Source of the DNA: Panonychus citri
Taxonomy: Eukaryota; Arthropoda; Arachnida; Trombidiformes; Tetranychidae
Length of the DNA: 64,000 bases
Assembly (NCBI RefSeq): GCF_014898815.1
Contig: NW_026515482.1
Location: forward strand, 1,798,001 to 1,862,000
Direction of reading: 5' to 3'
Positions 14,414-30,000 of this stretch are shown one piece after another. The notes beneath the pieces are model-generated. The model saw only the letters and a program-made list of their open reading frames with translations, was not told where the DNA came from and ran no database searches. Every line of letters starts with the position of its first letter. The stretch's first letter is position 1. The position numbers and the translations under genes were made by a program.

Positions 14414-17400
14414 ATCAATATCATGATAGAAAATCAGAATCGAGATAAAATTTCATGATAGATAAAATCTCGCAACAGATAGTCCTAAATAGAGATTGGA
14501 TCATTCTCAGCTTAGAGTTTCTCCCTCCTCCTGATTTCTCTCTCATTGATAAAAAGCTTTAGACATAAGAGATTCTTTGAATTGATGGTAAATCATTGAT
14601 AGAATTTTTCATTTTCGATAATCACAAGAATCAGCAAACATGAGGAGAAAATGTGATTTCGAATTTTCTATTTTCCTCTACTTCTTAGAATTTATATTCT
14701 TCTCCAGAACTTGAAGTTTTCTTTTTCTTCTTCTTGTCTTGTAAACTAAACTTCGTATTCGTATTCAAATAAACAACTATTTTCTTCTTACCTGTTAATG
14801 GTCATTTTAAATTCTTTCAAAAGAGTCTAAAGGTAAAATTTTTTCGAATAGAGAAGAAAAAAAAGAACAAAATGTTTTTAGAACTTTTCTTTTTTCTTTT
14901 CTGCTTTGCTTTCGATTTCATCAGGTAATCGATTAAACCATGAAATGTATCATGGTTTCATCTCGATAACCATGATAATAGTTACGATATTGTTATCTAA
15001 TTGAAAATCAACAACATTATGTTATAACTAAATTAACTTTCGTCCAATCAATTGATCATTACGATCAATAGGATAAATTTTGTTAACAATTTATATCAAT
15101 GATTAGCTTCACATTCAATTAGCTCTCAATTGAGACAATACGATCAAAATGAATATAACAAAAAATAATATCATTGGTTGTAATCAAATTAAATTATCAT
15201 CACATTACTCAGACAATTATGACGATGATACAACAATTAACTTAATTCAATTGTAATTCGAAAAGTTTCAGTTCTAATGTACCAATTAGATCAAAATCCA
15301 AGGTGAAAAATTTTCGATTAAAATTTTTCTTATTATTTAATTTCAAGAGAGAAAATATTTATTAATCCAATATAATCACAATTAATTCGTATCAAAATCA
15401 ACAATTAACAATTGATTCGTTCACAGACTCGATCAATTAACTCAATGGCTTACAATTGATCAATTGATTGTGATCAATACAAGATAAACCAAAGCATAAC
15501 TAGTTTGCCAATTACTCAATTGTCTCAATTATCTAACCAAATTTAAATTGTGATTAGATTGTAACAATTAACCGTTTAGATAAAGAATCTAACAACAATT
15601 GGATAATTTAAAAGTATCAACTTAACGATCAGTTTTTTCATCTTTACCTTAACTAAACTGCTTCCAACTTATCTGATTGTTACTTTACCTTTTCAGTGTT
15701 ACAATTAGTTAATTTCTGGTTTTTAATTGTTTATTAACAGTGGATTTGAATACATTAATTTGGTTGGTAATATAAATCTATCCGCAATTAGGACTGTCCG
15801 AGTTTTACGTCCATTAAGAGCAATTAACCGGATACCAAGTAAGTTTCAATCTCGATAATCTGTTAACTTATATGAGACGAAAAACAATTTTCCCTCATCT
15901 TTTTTATTCACATCATTTCCGTTTCCGTTTCTCAACAGGTATGAGGATTTTGGTTATGCTTCTATTGGACACTCTTCCCATGTTAGGAAATGTTTTGCTT
16001 CTTTGTTTTTTTGTATTCTTCATCTTCGGCATCATCGGCGTTCAACTTTGGGCTGGACTATTAAGACAACGTTGTTTCCTAGATTTACCTGCTAACATTT
16101 CACTGCCTCCGTAAGTACCGACAAAAAGGTCACTTTAGAACAATTTTATTCTCGATTCAATCCAATCTAACGGTAAAAAAAAATTCTACCCTTAAATCAA
16201 CCAAAGGGAAGAAAAAAAAACTTTTTTCCCTTTCATCATGTTGATCTCAAGCTCTCTCACCAATTCTAAGAAAAGTTCAATGAAAATTACGATAAATTAA
16301 TTGAGAGAATCAGAAATTATCTCAATTACAATTCTCATCATAATATTAACTTAATTGTTGAGATCAACATCATTCTAATTAATTATAAACAGTTATAGAT
16401 ATGTAGCTTATTAAAAGCACATTGTCCTTGTTAATTTTCCCAATTTAGAGTCTAATTAATCACAATTAACTTTACTGCTCTTTAGTAAAAAATTGCCAAT
16501 TTAAATTATAATCACAATTGTAGAATCACAATTAACTTTATCACAAAAACATTAACTTTCCTTTGCATGAGAGAAACTAAATTTGATGATAATAACAATA
16601 CTAATGATAATAACCATTTACTAATTAATTACTCAATTAACAATCAACTAATTGTCCATTTAAATTGTTCCTCTCCTTTTCTTTTCCTTAATTGTTTCCA
16701 TCTCATCCAACTCAACTAATCAAAAAGGGAGACAAACTTAAGCCAATATTTTGTTGAGAAAATTAAATCCGGCGAGTAAGAAAATCCAAATTGTTAATTG
16801 TTGATCTAAATTGTTGGTGTTGTGTGTTAACTTTTTTTTGTTAATTGCTCTGTTTTTAAACCTTAATTGTTGATCATTTTTTGTTAAATCATTCAAACAT
16901 TTTCATCCATCTCTCTATGTGTGTGTTGAAAAACTTTATGCTTGCCCAATGAACTTTAATTAACATTGATAATCATTAATTAATCATTAGAAAAATGATA
17001 ATAATCAGTTTGCTGGAAAAGGTAAAAGTGGACAATTATGATCATGTTAATTATCTAACTGATTAACTTGGGTAATTAATCATAATCAACATCCACTTAT
17101 CGTTATTTAAAAGATAATTGTTATCAAAAAAGTTCTGATTTTATCGTTTTTTTTTCTGTTCGGGTTAAGAATTGAATTGATTATGATAACATGATAAACT
17201 CCGATGATAGGATTCTGATTAAACTTAGAAAATACTATTTCTACATTTACAGTTTCTGATAGAAAAATATAAAAAAAGAAATAAAAAAGTAAGAACTATA
17301 TATTCAGAGAAGCTCATGGAATTCTGATAAGCTGTTCTTTTATTTTTCCATGGGAAAGTTCTGTAAACTCTGAGAACTTGATAACCGACTCATCTTCACC

Positions 17401-20400
17401 ATTTCGAGTGATATTTCATGAGAAGAAGAAAAATTTTTCCTTCTCTTTCCTTTATTCTTTCTCGTAATCCTATTCTGATGAAATTTAAAAGTCCATCTTG
17501 AACTTATCATCGAGTCGAATTTAAAGAATCATCGATAACTATCAGAACTTGTGCTGAGAAAAATTCGAAAAACATATTCGATATGTTCATAATATAAACT
17601 GTTAACTGTAAATCCACAACCACCCATCGATTTAGAGTAATAAAAAATTCTGGCCAGAACTTAGAACTCAATTTAAAGTTCGATAAAAATTTTCTCGCCC
17701 AATTGAAGTTCATCTTGTCTCATTTTTCACCAAGACAAACCTTTGAATTACAGGATACTCATTGTTATCCAGAATAATCTCAATTCCAAATCAGGTGGAT
17801 ATAAATTTCATAGAATTTTCTTCCCTCCCCCCATCGAATCTGCTGAAAAAACTCACAATCGAAATCAAAAGTTCTGAGCACACAAACTACAAATTCTCTT
17901 ACAATTAATATCATTAACAATTAATCTCTAATTATTATACATAACCAATCAAACTAATTATCTAATTATCTCATCATCTCTTAATGCACAACTTAAATTA
18001 GAACTTTTTTTCTCGAACTCTTTTCCCTCTTCTCCGCTCTTGTTATCATTGTAACGAAAATAATATCTACCTTGTAATTATATTTTCAATTATAATCATT
18101 ACATGTTTATCATATTGCAGAAAGAAAAAATATAATTTGATAACGAATAAATATATGTACAAGAAAAAAGTTCTAATCGAAGATTGTTTTTTAGACATCG
18201 AATTGAAATTAACTCGACAGAAGAACCAGAAAAAAAACGATTACAAAGAATAAGGAAAAAAGTTCAAGAAAAGTTATCCTTTTGTTCATGAAATTTAATG
18301 GTTATCATTGAGGTAACTATTCAGTCTTATGATGATGATAATGATAACCATGATAATAACATCATGAGGTTGAGATAACATGATAATATAATTTAACGTT
18401 TATTTATTTATTTCCTTGTTGGCTTTTTTTTTGTTTCTCTAAGTTCTGGTTCGAGACTCAATCCGTTTCTCTGAATTTTTATCCTAATTCGAGAAGTTAG
18501 AACTTTTTTATTTTCTCTCTCTCTCTCTTTTCTGTTATTTTTGCTCTTTTCTAAAAACAGAAAATTCCATTAATCAAATGATATTTACTCTTCTCATTTA
18601 CCTTTAACTTAAAATGATGAATTTTTCTGTTTCCAGTGTTACACTCATACAGAATCATCATGATGATGAGATGGGTTTTCCAATGGGAGGTAAAAATATA
18701 CTGACACACCCTTGAGATAATACTCTGAATTTGAATAGTTGCTACTATTTAACTATTGAACCAAATCGATGTCAAGAAACTTTAATCAGTACTAGTTAAC
18801 CATAATAAGAATATGATATAATATTTTCTAGAACTTTTTTATTTCTCGAAAATATTTTTCGTTCCCTTGAAAAAAATTCATTGCATATTAACTTATGTTC
18901 ATAAATTGTTGGGATGAATTTAATTTTGCTCGTTTAATTAACTTGTACAGTTAATTTGAGTTTAACTTTTTAATCGTAATTGTTATTCAACTGATTAAGT
19001 TGAAAATTTTGAATTTTAAATCCAATTGAAATCTAATCTTAAACTAATAATACACTTGGCATGGTATTCATTTGATTGCATGATTGTATTTTCATGATGA
19101 TAATAAAAATAAGTTTAATTGCCTGATGATTGATATTCAAATTGTATTAATTAACTAAATTAGTTTATCCATTTGATTGATTTAATTGCATTCGCCTGAT
19201 TAGTTGTTAAAAAATCAATTTAGTTGCATCACTTTATTAATAAACTAATAACTTGTAAAAGGTGAACCAAACTGATCAGAACTTTTTTTCTTTCGATTAT
19301 TTTTTTTTTTCTCTTTTTCTCTTTTTTTCCACCACGAACATGATAATTTCATGATAATAGTCCAATAGCATCTCACTATCAAGTAATGGCTGATACAGAA
19401 AAAGATTATATCTGTTCCCTTGAAAAAGATAATGGGATGCACCGATGTGATAATCTTCCACCCTTTAAGTATAATAAACGGGAATGTTTCGGTGAAGCGA
19501 TTCCCTTTCATCATAATCTTCCAAATGAGACCTGGTGTGTTAATTGGAATCGTTATTATACTAAATGTAAACATGGAATCAAGAATCCCTTCCAAGGTGC
19601 CATGTCCTTTGATAATGTGGGTATGGCTTGGACAGCGATCTTTCTGGTCATCTCACTTGAGGGATGGACAGAGATCATGTATTATGTTCAAGATGCTCAC
19701 TCATTCTGGGATTGGCTTTATTTTGTCCTCCTAATTGTGGTAAGTTAATCAGATAGAAACTTTTTCCTTACATCTAATCTCTTAATCTTAATCTTTATAA
19801 AAGACACTTTGCTTATCGGCAGAGTTTCAAGTTTCGCCTCTAATTCAGTTCTTTTTGTATATTCTTATTATTATCATGCAGATTGGATCATTTTTCATGA
19901 TTAACTTATGTTTGGTTGTGATTGCCACCCAATTTTCCGAAACAAAGAAACGTGAAATGGAGCGAATGAGACAAGAGAGAGCAAGGTGAGAATTCCCTTC
20001 ATATGAAGAGAAAAAAAATCCAAATTCAGTAGAATAGAAAATTGTGATTCTATTTGCTTTTCTTTGTCTCTTTTTTTTATATTCAATTGAAATTAAGACT
20101 TCAATCCAATAGTTCACTTGTAAGTGGATCAGGATCTGAGCCGACCAATTGTTATGATGCAATAATTAAGTATTTGGCTCATTTGGGTCGACGAGCTAAA
20201 CGGAAAGTTTGGCGTTATTATCGAGACTATAGACGGAAACGACGTCGAACCCATTGTAAAGCATTTCGATCGCGAGGTCAACGATTAGAACCACTTTGTC
20301 CAAGTAAAGGTGGAAACACTTCATGTACATTAGCGGCCAACGAAACAACTGGTAACTCTAATCGACCCGCTTTCGTTGTCATCTCAAGGTCAGCTTCTGA

Positions 20401-23400
20401 TTATGGTAAAGATTCAACCGATGAAAATCAATGTACCAGTCTAGTTAACAGTAGTGGAAAAAATTGTCGAAATTCATCCAAAGATAAATCAGCTGATTGT
20501 AACGTTTCTCATCGTTCTCATCACCATCATCATGGTAAACACTGTCACCATCATTACCACCACCACCATCATCATCATCATTATCATCACAAATCGAACT
20601 CAAAGTAAGCCAAAAGAATATTCAATTTTTAAGAGAAACGAAAGAAGAAAAAAAAATTTATCAACCTCATTTTCTTATCAGAACTTTTTTTGTTTCGAAT
20701 AAAAAAAAGACGAAGAAACTTTCGAACCTTAAAAGTGAAAACTCTGTAAAATGGTTGAAACACTCATTTCTTATTCACTTAGATGATGAGAAAAAAAACT
20801 TCAGCATCCTCATCACCAACACAAACCCATCCCTTAGGTTCATATTAGGTGATGTGGGAGTAAAGTGAGAGGAAAGAAAAAGTTTGATAAATTTTTTATT
20901 CGCAACCATTAACATCATTTTCATCATCATTATCATCATTTTGCATCTTTCTGTTTTTTTCACTCTCTCTCTCTCTCCCTCCTACTATCTCTCTCCCTCT
21001 CTCTCTCTTTTGCCTCATCAAAAAACCATCATCTTCATGATGATGATAGACACCATCATCATCATCAATCTTGTAAACATCGACACAGTCAAAGCTCAGA
21101 GCATCCATCATGTTCCCATCTCGATGAAGGTACATTGGAAACTGATAAATTGATAAGTGATGAGGAGAGACTTTTGGAAGACAATTGTGTTGATAAACCT
21201 GTTGATAGAATGAATTTTATTTCAACTGAACAATCACCATGTGATAATATTAATAATACTTTAAGTGATAATCGACGAAATTGTTCAATTGTTTACAATA
21301 TAACAGAAGATAAATATAAACAATCAACTCAAGGTGATTTAAATTGTCCATCAAGTTTATCTAACAATTTGGGTTCATCTTCATCACCTTCACCGGGATC
21401 AAAATTAAATACAAATAATTTATCATCTATTTTGGTTAATTCTGATCAACCAATTGATGATCTAACATGTTGTCCATCAAATGGTCAACTTTTAGGTACA
21501 ACGACAATCTGTAAATTACGTAAAGAGAAATCAGATAATTTCAAATATTTAATTGACCAAAATTCATCAAAAAAGTCACACCATCAAAGGTCACATTTAG
21601 GTCCATCTCAATCAAAGTCACCTTCGTCCTCCAATAAGCAACAACAAACACCCTCCGGTTATCCGTCAACTCATCTTCCTCTGTCCCGAAAATTGATCAC
21701 TTACCAACGAACCAATTTTCGACATTGTTCCGCTCCAACTTTGACCTTGTTTCGATCTCAGGGTGGAAGTGGATTGGTACCCGGTCTAAAATCTGGTACA
21801 GGAGTGGAAACACTTGAACGACGTCCAAGTAAAGCCAATGCTCGTGAACCTGGTGGTGGTAATGGTCAAGCTGGAATTGAAATTGAACCATTGGTCAATC
21901 GACCGGTTGGACAACAGCACCAGGCTGATATTTCTGCGAGTGATACAAGTCTTTCCGTTTGTATGAGTGGAGTTGAAATGGAAAATTGTAAAGAGAAACG
22001 TTCAGGTTCTCGATGTTCATGGACAGGTCATGGTGTTTGTACCGATAACGAAGATGATGAGGATAGTTCAGACAGTGAAGAATCAATAGATTCTCTTGAT
22101 GATGAACATCTTTGCGATTGTTGTATCGATTGTCGTTGTCTCTCATGTTTAAGATCAATTAGAGTTTATCTTAGATTATTGGTTAACCATCGATACTTTC
22201 AGAGATTCATTTTCCTTGGTATTTTGTTCAACACTCTTTCCATGGGAATTGAATATCACAATCAACCCGACGAATTGACCCAAGCCCTCGAAATGTCCAA
22301 CCTTATTTTCACCTTTCTATTTGGTATCGAAATGGCCCTTAAGATCCTAGCCGAAGGTTGTTTCCATTATATCTCCGATGGATTTAACGTCTTCGATGGT
22401 ATCGTCGTTATCGTCAGGTAAATAATCATTTCAATGTGTTCATTTTACTCTGGCATTGGAAGAAAATTGGAAAAAAAAAATTTCTCGAAAATTTTTCTAT
22501 TCTCTTCATTCAAAATCATCATGATAATATAATTTACATGGTAACAGTTTAAATAACTTGATATTGTTATTATCAAATATCCCTTTCTATCCGTAATAGT
22601 TGATTGAGACTCATTGTTATCATTATATTATCATGATGATGCTGTTAAACTAAATCAGATTGAAAATTACTCAGATAATTGGCTTATTCAGGAATAAGTT
22701 TCATGAGCTCAACAAATACTCATGATAATATTTCATCTCATATCTGTGATTATCATAAAGAGGGAGAGAAATCTAATCTTTAGAAGAGAAAAATTTTTCA
22801 AGTTCTTACGATAAACTGAATAAACTTTTTGGTGAATATTTTCTGAGTTGAATGTAAACAAAATTGATCTTCTTGTTCACCTTGATTCTTAGAGATATTG
22901 AGAATAAGGTTAATATCAGAATAGAAAGAATTTTTTTTCTTCTCTTTACAATATGAGTTTTTCAGGGGGAATTTTTTCCTTCATCAGAACTTTTTACATC
23001 TTACCACCTCATGTATTCTAATACATTAGCGTGACTCTGATCATCTCCCATCACTCATCATGTTACTAATGTTTTTCTCACTCTCATGATAGATAAAGTA
23101 ACAAACCTGTTACCAAATAGCCAAAAGTTCAATGGGTGGGGTGGGTTTGAGAAAATAAAAGCTAATAATTTCATTCCCTGGGAATAATCAGGGGATGAGG
23201 TGATAATTTCTGTCTAATATATTATCAATTGAATAACAATTCACCACTAGTGTTATGATTAACATGTTGATTTATGTTTAATTGTCGAGGAAAATGTTTG
23301 AATTGAGATCAATAATTATTCTTACCATGGTAGTGGAAGGTGAGATAAATCAACTTCTACTGAACTTTTATCTGAGTTTTTTTCCTCCTTCTGCTAACAT

Positions 23401-24014
23401 TTACATGTTAGAATCATGATAATGTTGGCGTGATAATGAAACATTAAAATTCTGAAACTGAATAAAAGAATAGAACATTTATTTTTTTTTATCGAATCAA
23501 TTTACTCAATTCTTATTACTTATGACTCTCTCACTCGCCCTTCTAATTACAGTCATGATAATATTCATCTTAACTATCAATTATTTTCTGCAATCTTTAT
23601 TTTTCTCATCATTTCCGTTTCCTTTTTCTTTCAGCATCATGGAGCTTGTTGAAGATTCCGGTAGTGGTCTTTCAGTTTTAAGAACTTTTCGTTTGCTTCG
23701 AATTTTAAAACTAGTTCGATTCATGCCTGCCCTTAAGCGACAATTGGTTATCATGCTTCGAACTCTTGATAATGTTGCAGTTTTTTTCGCTCTCTTAGTT
23801 TTGTTCATCTTCATTTTCAGGTAAGTTGAGTTTCGCTCCCATGAGATTCCGCTCACCCGATCCTTGTATCTCTCTCCCTTTATCATCCGATCCCAATTTC
23901 TTTTACTTTCTCATCTTCCTCTTCTCGATATCATTTTCACAACCCATTTAACCTATTAAACTGATTCTTACCCTCTTTCCACATCTCACTTCATTATCAT
24001 CATAATCTTTTCTT

Positions 24015-24073
<59 letters not shown>

Positions 24074-27000
24074 CTTTCATCTGTTACCATTCAATCTCTG
24101 AGCATGATGATAATCACCGTTATCATCATCTACTCATGAATATTATTATTCCCTCTCTGAATTCATCTGATAACATTACAGGAAGAGATAAAATCTAATA
24201 TCTTTTTATCATGTAATCTAAACAAAACAAATATCATCTCGATTGCTGATCATCATTTATCATCAACAGTAATCAAAATCTCAAACATATTAACAGTTTA
24301 ATTGCTTTAATCTACAACAATCAACTAACATATTAATACAAATCAGTTCCAATATATAAAAATGATTTCTCTCTCATCATTAACTAAAAGGGATCCAAAT
24401 CAAAACAAATGTCACAATCAATTAAAACTTACTTTCAATTTACTAATCAATCCATAAATCAATTAGCCGATTCAGATTTTAATAAATAACAATTAGCAAC
24501 TAAATTCCTAATAATTATCCTTTTACATTTGCTTTATTATCCAAACCAAAACAATTTAGTTTACCAATTGCTACTTAATTACACATTAATAATTAAAACA
24601 ACAACAACAATTAGCATCCAAATAGTTATCAAAGAAGTCAATTTAACAATTGTAACAATTAAATTAACCAAATTAACACCTAATACTAATCACTATAAAT
24701 ACACAACACACAAAAAAACACTTAGATGATATTCATCCGCAAACAATTGATATTAGAACTCACAAAAAGCACCAAAAAGTTCATTATAAGGATTGAGTTT
24801 TTTTGTTTGGTCGATTTTCCCAAAATTGGCGCGAAATTTGAAAAAAAATCAAAAAATTCGCAAATGAAAAAGAGAAACTCAATTCTTATAATAAAAAAAT
24901 CACAAAATTTCCAACAAACGATCCTCCCTGAATCCATCCCTCACCACTACACACTCACAATCACTCTTATCATGTAAATTACCACCCACAATATAATTCA
25001 TGATGAATTTTTCTTCTCTTTCTCTTTCTCTTTCTTTCTCTCTCTTCACATGATAAACACGCAACTTTTACAATTATAAATGAATCATTCACAATACACA
25101 CCATAAATACTATAAATACTATAACTTACACTCGCACTTGACCCAAATTATCAATGAAAACATTTTGATTACTCATAAATTCCCGATCCTTTCGTTTTAT
25201 CATGTAATCTATTTATTACCTATTGACAATATTTACCACACCCTTTTCCTTGGGTCATCAAGTATTCTAGGTATGAATCTGTTTGGATGTAAATTTTGCG
25301 ACAAAATGCCGGACAATACAACCCAATGTGATAGAAAAAATTTTGACTCACTTCTTTGGGCATTAGTGACAGTTTTTCAGGTATATAATTCAACCTATTA
25401 ATATATTTATCTCTCAATTTCATTTATATATTTATCATGAAAATTCATGAATCTGAAAAAAAACTTGGATTGAAATTGAATTTGATCATAAAAAATGCAC
25501 CAAGAAAAACATTTCCAAACACCCAATCTCATGGATAATCAATTGTAATTATTGATTAAGCTTAATTTAGATTTGTGATTGTTATTTGATTGCAGTTGAT
25601 TTAACCATGAGAGAGACCGAGGCTCCTTTTTAATTGTTCTGATAATGATTAGTTAAATCATTTTGTTTTCTTTTCTTCTTCTAAATTTCCCATTCAATCA
25701 ATGAGATTGATTTTCTATTACAATTGTTATTAAATGATTCAGGAAGCAGCAAAAGTTGAATAATATTATTATACCAAAATGAATAGGATGACAATTCAAT
25801 TGTTGATGCTGACAGAAAGTGTAACTAACAAGAAATGACCAATGTCCAGTTATATTCAACATATTAATCGTAAATAATAAATAATAACAAGGGATTCACT
25901 TGTTGAACATAAACAATCATATGAAAAGATGAAACCAGAATCATGATTACGATAAAGATAAAAGTGATTAATTTGATATTAACAATAATAATATATTAAC
26001 AAGTTTATTATCATAGGATGATAATGATAATAGTTATAAGGAAAAATGTTTTTCTGTCTATGGGTTATCCTTTTGATATTTCCCCATGATGATAATAATA
26101 ATAATATACTATCATGATGATGATTTTGATGGTTTTGTCTCTATCAGAATTTTTCTTTTTTTTTATTATTACTGTTATTATTTTATCATTCACTTTTACC
26201 AGTAAGTTTACTTTTTGCTGCTTCTGAAATTCTGACAAAGGAAATGTTAAAATGCGATATTACGTGACTTTTATTTCGGTACAAATGTGTATACCGAGAT
26301 GTAAGGAAGATAAAGGAGAAGAAGATGAAAAGATAAAAGAAAGATGAAGAGAGAGATTAGAGAGAGAGAGTGAGAAAGAGAATGAAGATTCGTATGAAAA
26401 GTTCTGAGTTCCATGGGTATTCGTTGACAACATTTCTTTTTTCTTCATGTTATCTTTCCCTCTCTCTCTCTTGATGATACACCTTTTTGATTGCACGTTG
26501 ACATTGCATTTGCATTTAAAATCCACTCCGATATTACCTCATTTATTTGCATGATGATAATGTTAATAATCATGGTGATTGCTCATTCGATGCTTGATAT
26601 AAATTGACTTCTTGATACAATTTTTACCTTTTTGTTGTTCTTGGTAACAATTTACCACTAATTAACTATTATTACAGGTACGATATGAAAACTTATTGTG
26701 ACAAAAGGTATTTACTCAGTGTTTATATCCAAATAATAAAATGATATTTTCATAATATTAATATGGTTAAGAATAATGTTCTAGCTTTTCGATGAGTCGA
26801 AATATTTTTCTCTGTATCTTGAAGTTTATGTTTCCAATTCTTATTTGTTTCATGTTATTACCTTTCATTTGTTTTCTTCCTTGGAACGGAAAATTTATCC
26901 ACAAATGGACAATTTGTTTTCCATTTATTTATATTTTCATTTCGTTTGCGATTTTTGCCTCTGTTCGAAATTTTTGTTCTAACATTTCTGATGTTCGAAA

Positions 27001-30000
27001 AACTTTCAAACGAACAAAAAAAACTGATATCTTGACAACTTTTGATGTTTTTTTATTCTTTGTTATCATTTCCCAAAATGAGATAGAAAAGTTCAGAAAA
27101 TAATCTTTTCTCATCTTATTCCAACCATAAGTTTCTCTCTCTCTCTCTCTCCCTCTCTTTCACTTCTTCCCTCTCATCCTTCATCATCCTCCCTCTTTCC
27201 TTGAAAACTTTTCTCACAAAACTCAAATTCTCTCTCATATACCATTACCATCATCCAAATACATATTAATTTATTTTTCTCTACAAATTTTCATCATCAT
27301 TTCCATTTCCGGTTACGAAAAATTTACTCTACCAACTCTCTTCATCCTCATCATGATAATAATATTTTTCATTCCCTTACACAACCTATTTAACTCATTT
27401 GAATTTCATTGTTGATTTGCAAACAAACAAACAAACAAAATACTTTTCTTACACCTTATCAACATTTGAAACTGAATAAAATATCACATGATATCATGAA
27501 CGAACCCATGTTATTATATAGTTGCCTTGGCATGCATCTTTTTGGCGGTAAATTTTGCTCCAAGCTTGATGGTAGCCCATGCTCTTGTGAGGACATTTTG
27601 AATAGTACTGTCACTTGTATATGTGATCGTAAACGTTTTGATAATTTTCTCTGGGCCTTGGTCACCGTTTTCCAGGTAAGACAGATAATTACAAAGGAGC
27701 CTCATGCTAATTAAAATATAATAATAATAATAATTCACAATTCTAATTCCCCTCAATTTGCAATCTCATGGTTTTTCCACCTCAACACAAAATTCAATTT
27801 GCAATCAAAAGTTCATAATCCAATCAGTAACTAATAGATTCACAAGTTTCTCACTCACCATGATTTCCTTCCCAAATTGTTCAGTAATAATGAACTTTTT
27901 CAGTTGAGTGGAAAAAAGAATATTAAAAAAAAATTCTCTTTTTCTTTCTGCATGATGATGATCATTTTCACATTTAATTCTGAACAATTTAAAAACAAAC
28001 TAATCGCAATTGCAAGCAAACGTTTAAAACGATAAACAATTTGCAATAAGTGAAAATAATTTCCACAGGTAAATGAATGGATTTAATTGTGATTCTAATT
28101 GAATTTTTCGTTCTTCTCTTTTCTCTCTCTCATATTTCTTATGTGTATTGTTTTTCTCTTGTTGTGTTAATTACAATTCTAATCAAATTATCTTCGCCAT
28201 TAACAATTAAATGATGAAAGATCTTAACACAAGAAGATTGGAATGTTGTTCTTTTCAATGGGATGGAAAGAACTACTCATTGGGCTGCCCTGTATTTCGT
28301 TGTTCTAATGACTTTCGGTAATTATGTTCTCTTTAATCTTCTGGTTGCAATTCTGGTTGAAGGATTTTCTCAAGAGGTAAGAATTATAATTGAATTAATT
28401 AATATGAAACAACGAAAAACAGAAACAAAATGTACCAATTATAAGTAATAACTTTCGTTGCAACGATTATTGTTGTGAGGTAAACAAATCGTTTCAACTC
28501 AATCGTTTGATATCAACAAAACTTCAACTTATCATGTTAATGGTGATGAGAATTTATTTTATTTTTCATCTTGATGGTTGAATTTTTTCCCCCCTGAACT
28601 TTTGTATATGAGTCTTGAATTTATTTCCAACTCAATTGTTAAAGTTTACAATTTAAATTATTTAACTCTTTTCATGGAGACTGAGTTTTTATGTATGATT
28701 TATACCCTGGAGGATTATCAATGAAAATTATTCATTCACTATTATGAAACTTTTGGTTTTACTTTTTGGTGTAAATTCAGTTTTTCAGAATTATGAATAT
28801 GGAATGAAATTTATATATATAATACCAAACCAATCAATTTAATTGATTGACGTGCATAGATTTCTGTAGATTTTATCAAACAATTAATTTCGTTTATTGT
28901 CATCGATCAATTTAATATTAGAATAGTAAATTTCTAGAACTTTAGATTAGATTAGTCAGAATTTTTATCTCTTCAAATTCTACTCACAAAATTCTGAATG
29001 AAATTCTCGTGACTACAGGAAGGGAAAACTTTATTTCGATTATTCGACTAACCACAACAAAGGTGAAATATTAAAGAACGAAAATTAAGTTTGCTGATGA
29101 GAAAAAGAATTTCAGAATTTATTGTTCGTTTATCTCAGTTGTCTCGTTGTTTCATTCTTAGATTTGGAACTTTTCACCATGAAATCGAACCAAAGTAGTT
29201 ACTATTTAAGTAATAAATCGAAAAGAGAACAGGAAGTTACAGCTAATTTATTATCCATTGATACAAGATGAGAATCGAATTGAAGAAGAGAGAAATAGAT
29301 TATCATGGGAGTTAAAAGTTCTTTTTTCGATTCAACGTTTCTGATCCAAGATCGACACTCAAAACTTTCGACATAACATTAGAATTATTCCAATGATTCT
29401 AGATTAATATTTCTCGTGGTGATGAATCCACGACGATAACTTTTTATCCGAAGAAACAAGTGAAGAAAATGATATTCGAACGAAAAGTTCTAAAGAAGAA
29501 ACGAATAATTTTCATCAGTCGATTCACATTCGACAAGCGAAAATAAAATATTCGTTTTATCTTTTGAACTTTTCGAAAACAATGAAAATATCAAATGTCC
29601 AGTTAATACAAAATTCGGATGCAAGAAAAAAAAACAAGAGATGGAAGTTCTAATTCACCTTAAAATCGTCTCGAATCATTTAACGAACCAATAATAACCA
29701 ATGCCAGTTTAATGATGATTGAAGATTAAACAGTTAATCAATATTGAATAATGGACTATTAGAACTTTTATTTTTTTCGAACAAAAAAACTAGAGTGAGA
29801 CAGAGCAAGTTCATTATCGAGTATTAACTCGACATTAATATTACCATTAAATTTGACATTAGTATTTTCCATGATTGTTATTAGAACTTGAATATCAGGA
29901 AAAAAGTTCTGTAATTTAGTTTTTCTTTTCATTGCAATTGGATTCAATTGATGAATAACTTAAATAGACAATATTAACTTGTAGCATTATCATCATTATT

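Noticed and set aside
19845..20162. Minus-strand open frames of 61-105 aa opposite exons 7-8
   Set aside because: Antisense shadows of the channel exons and AT-rich intron.
24722..24977. Overlapping open frames on both strands giving similar peptides
   Set aside because: The similarity comes from the inverted repeat at 24781-24893, not from genes.
26792..27103. 103-aa hydrophobic open frame between exons 11a and 11b
   Set aside because: Phe/Ile-rich composition expected from AT-rich DNA; no domain, no splice partner, and it would break the channel frame.
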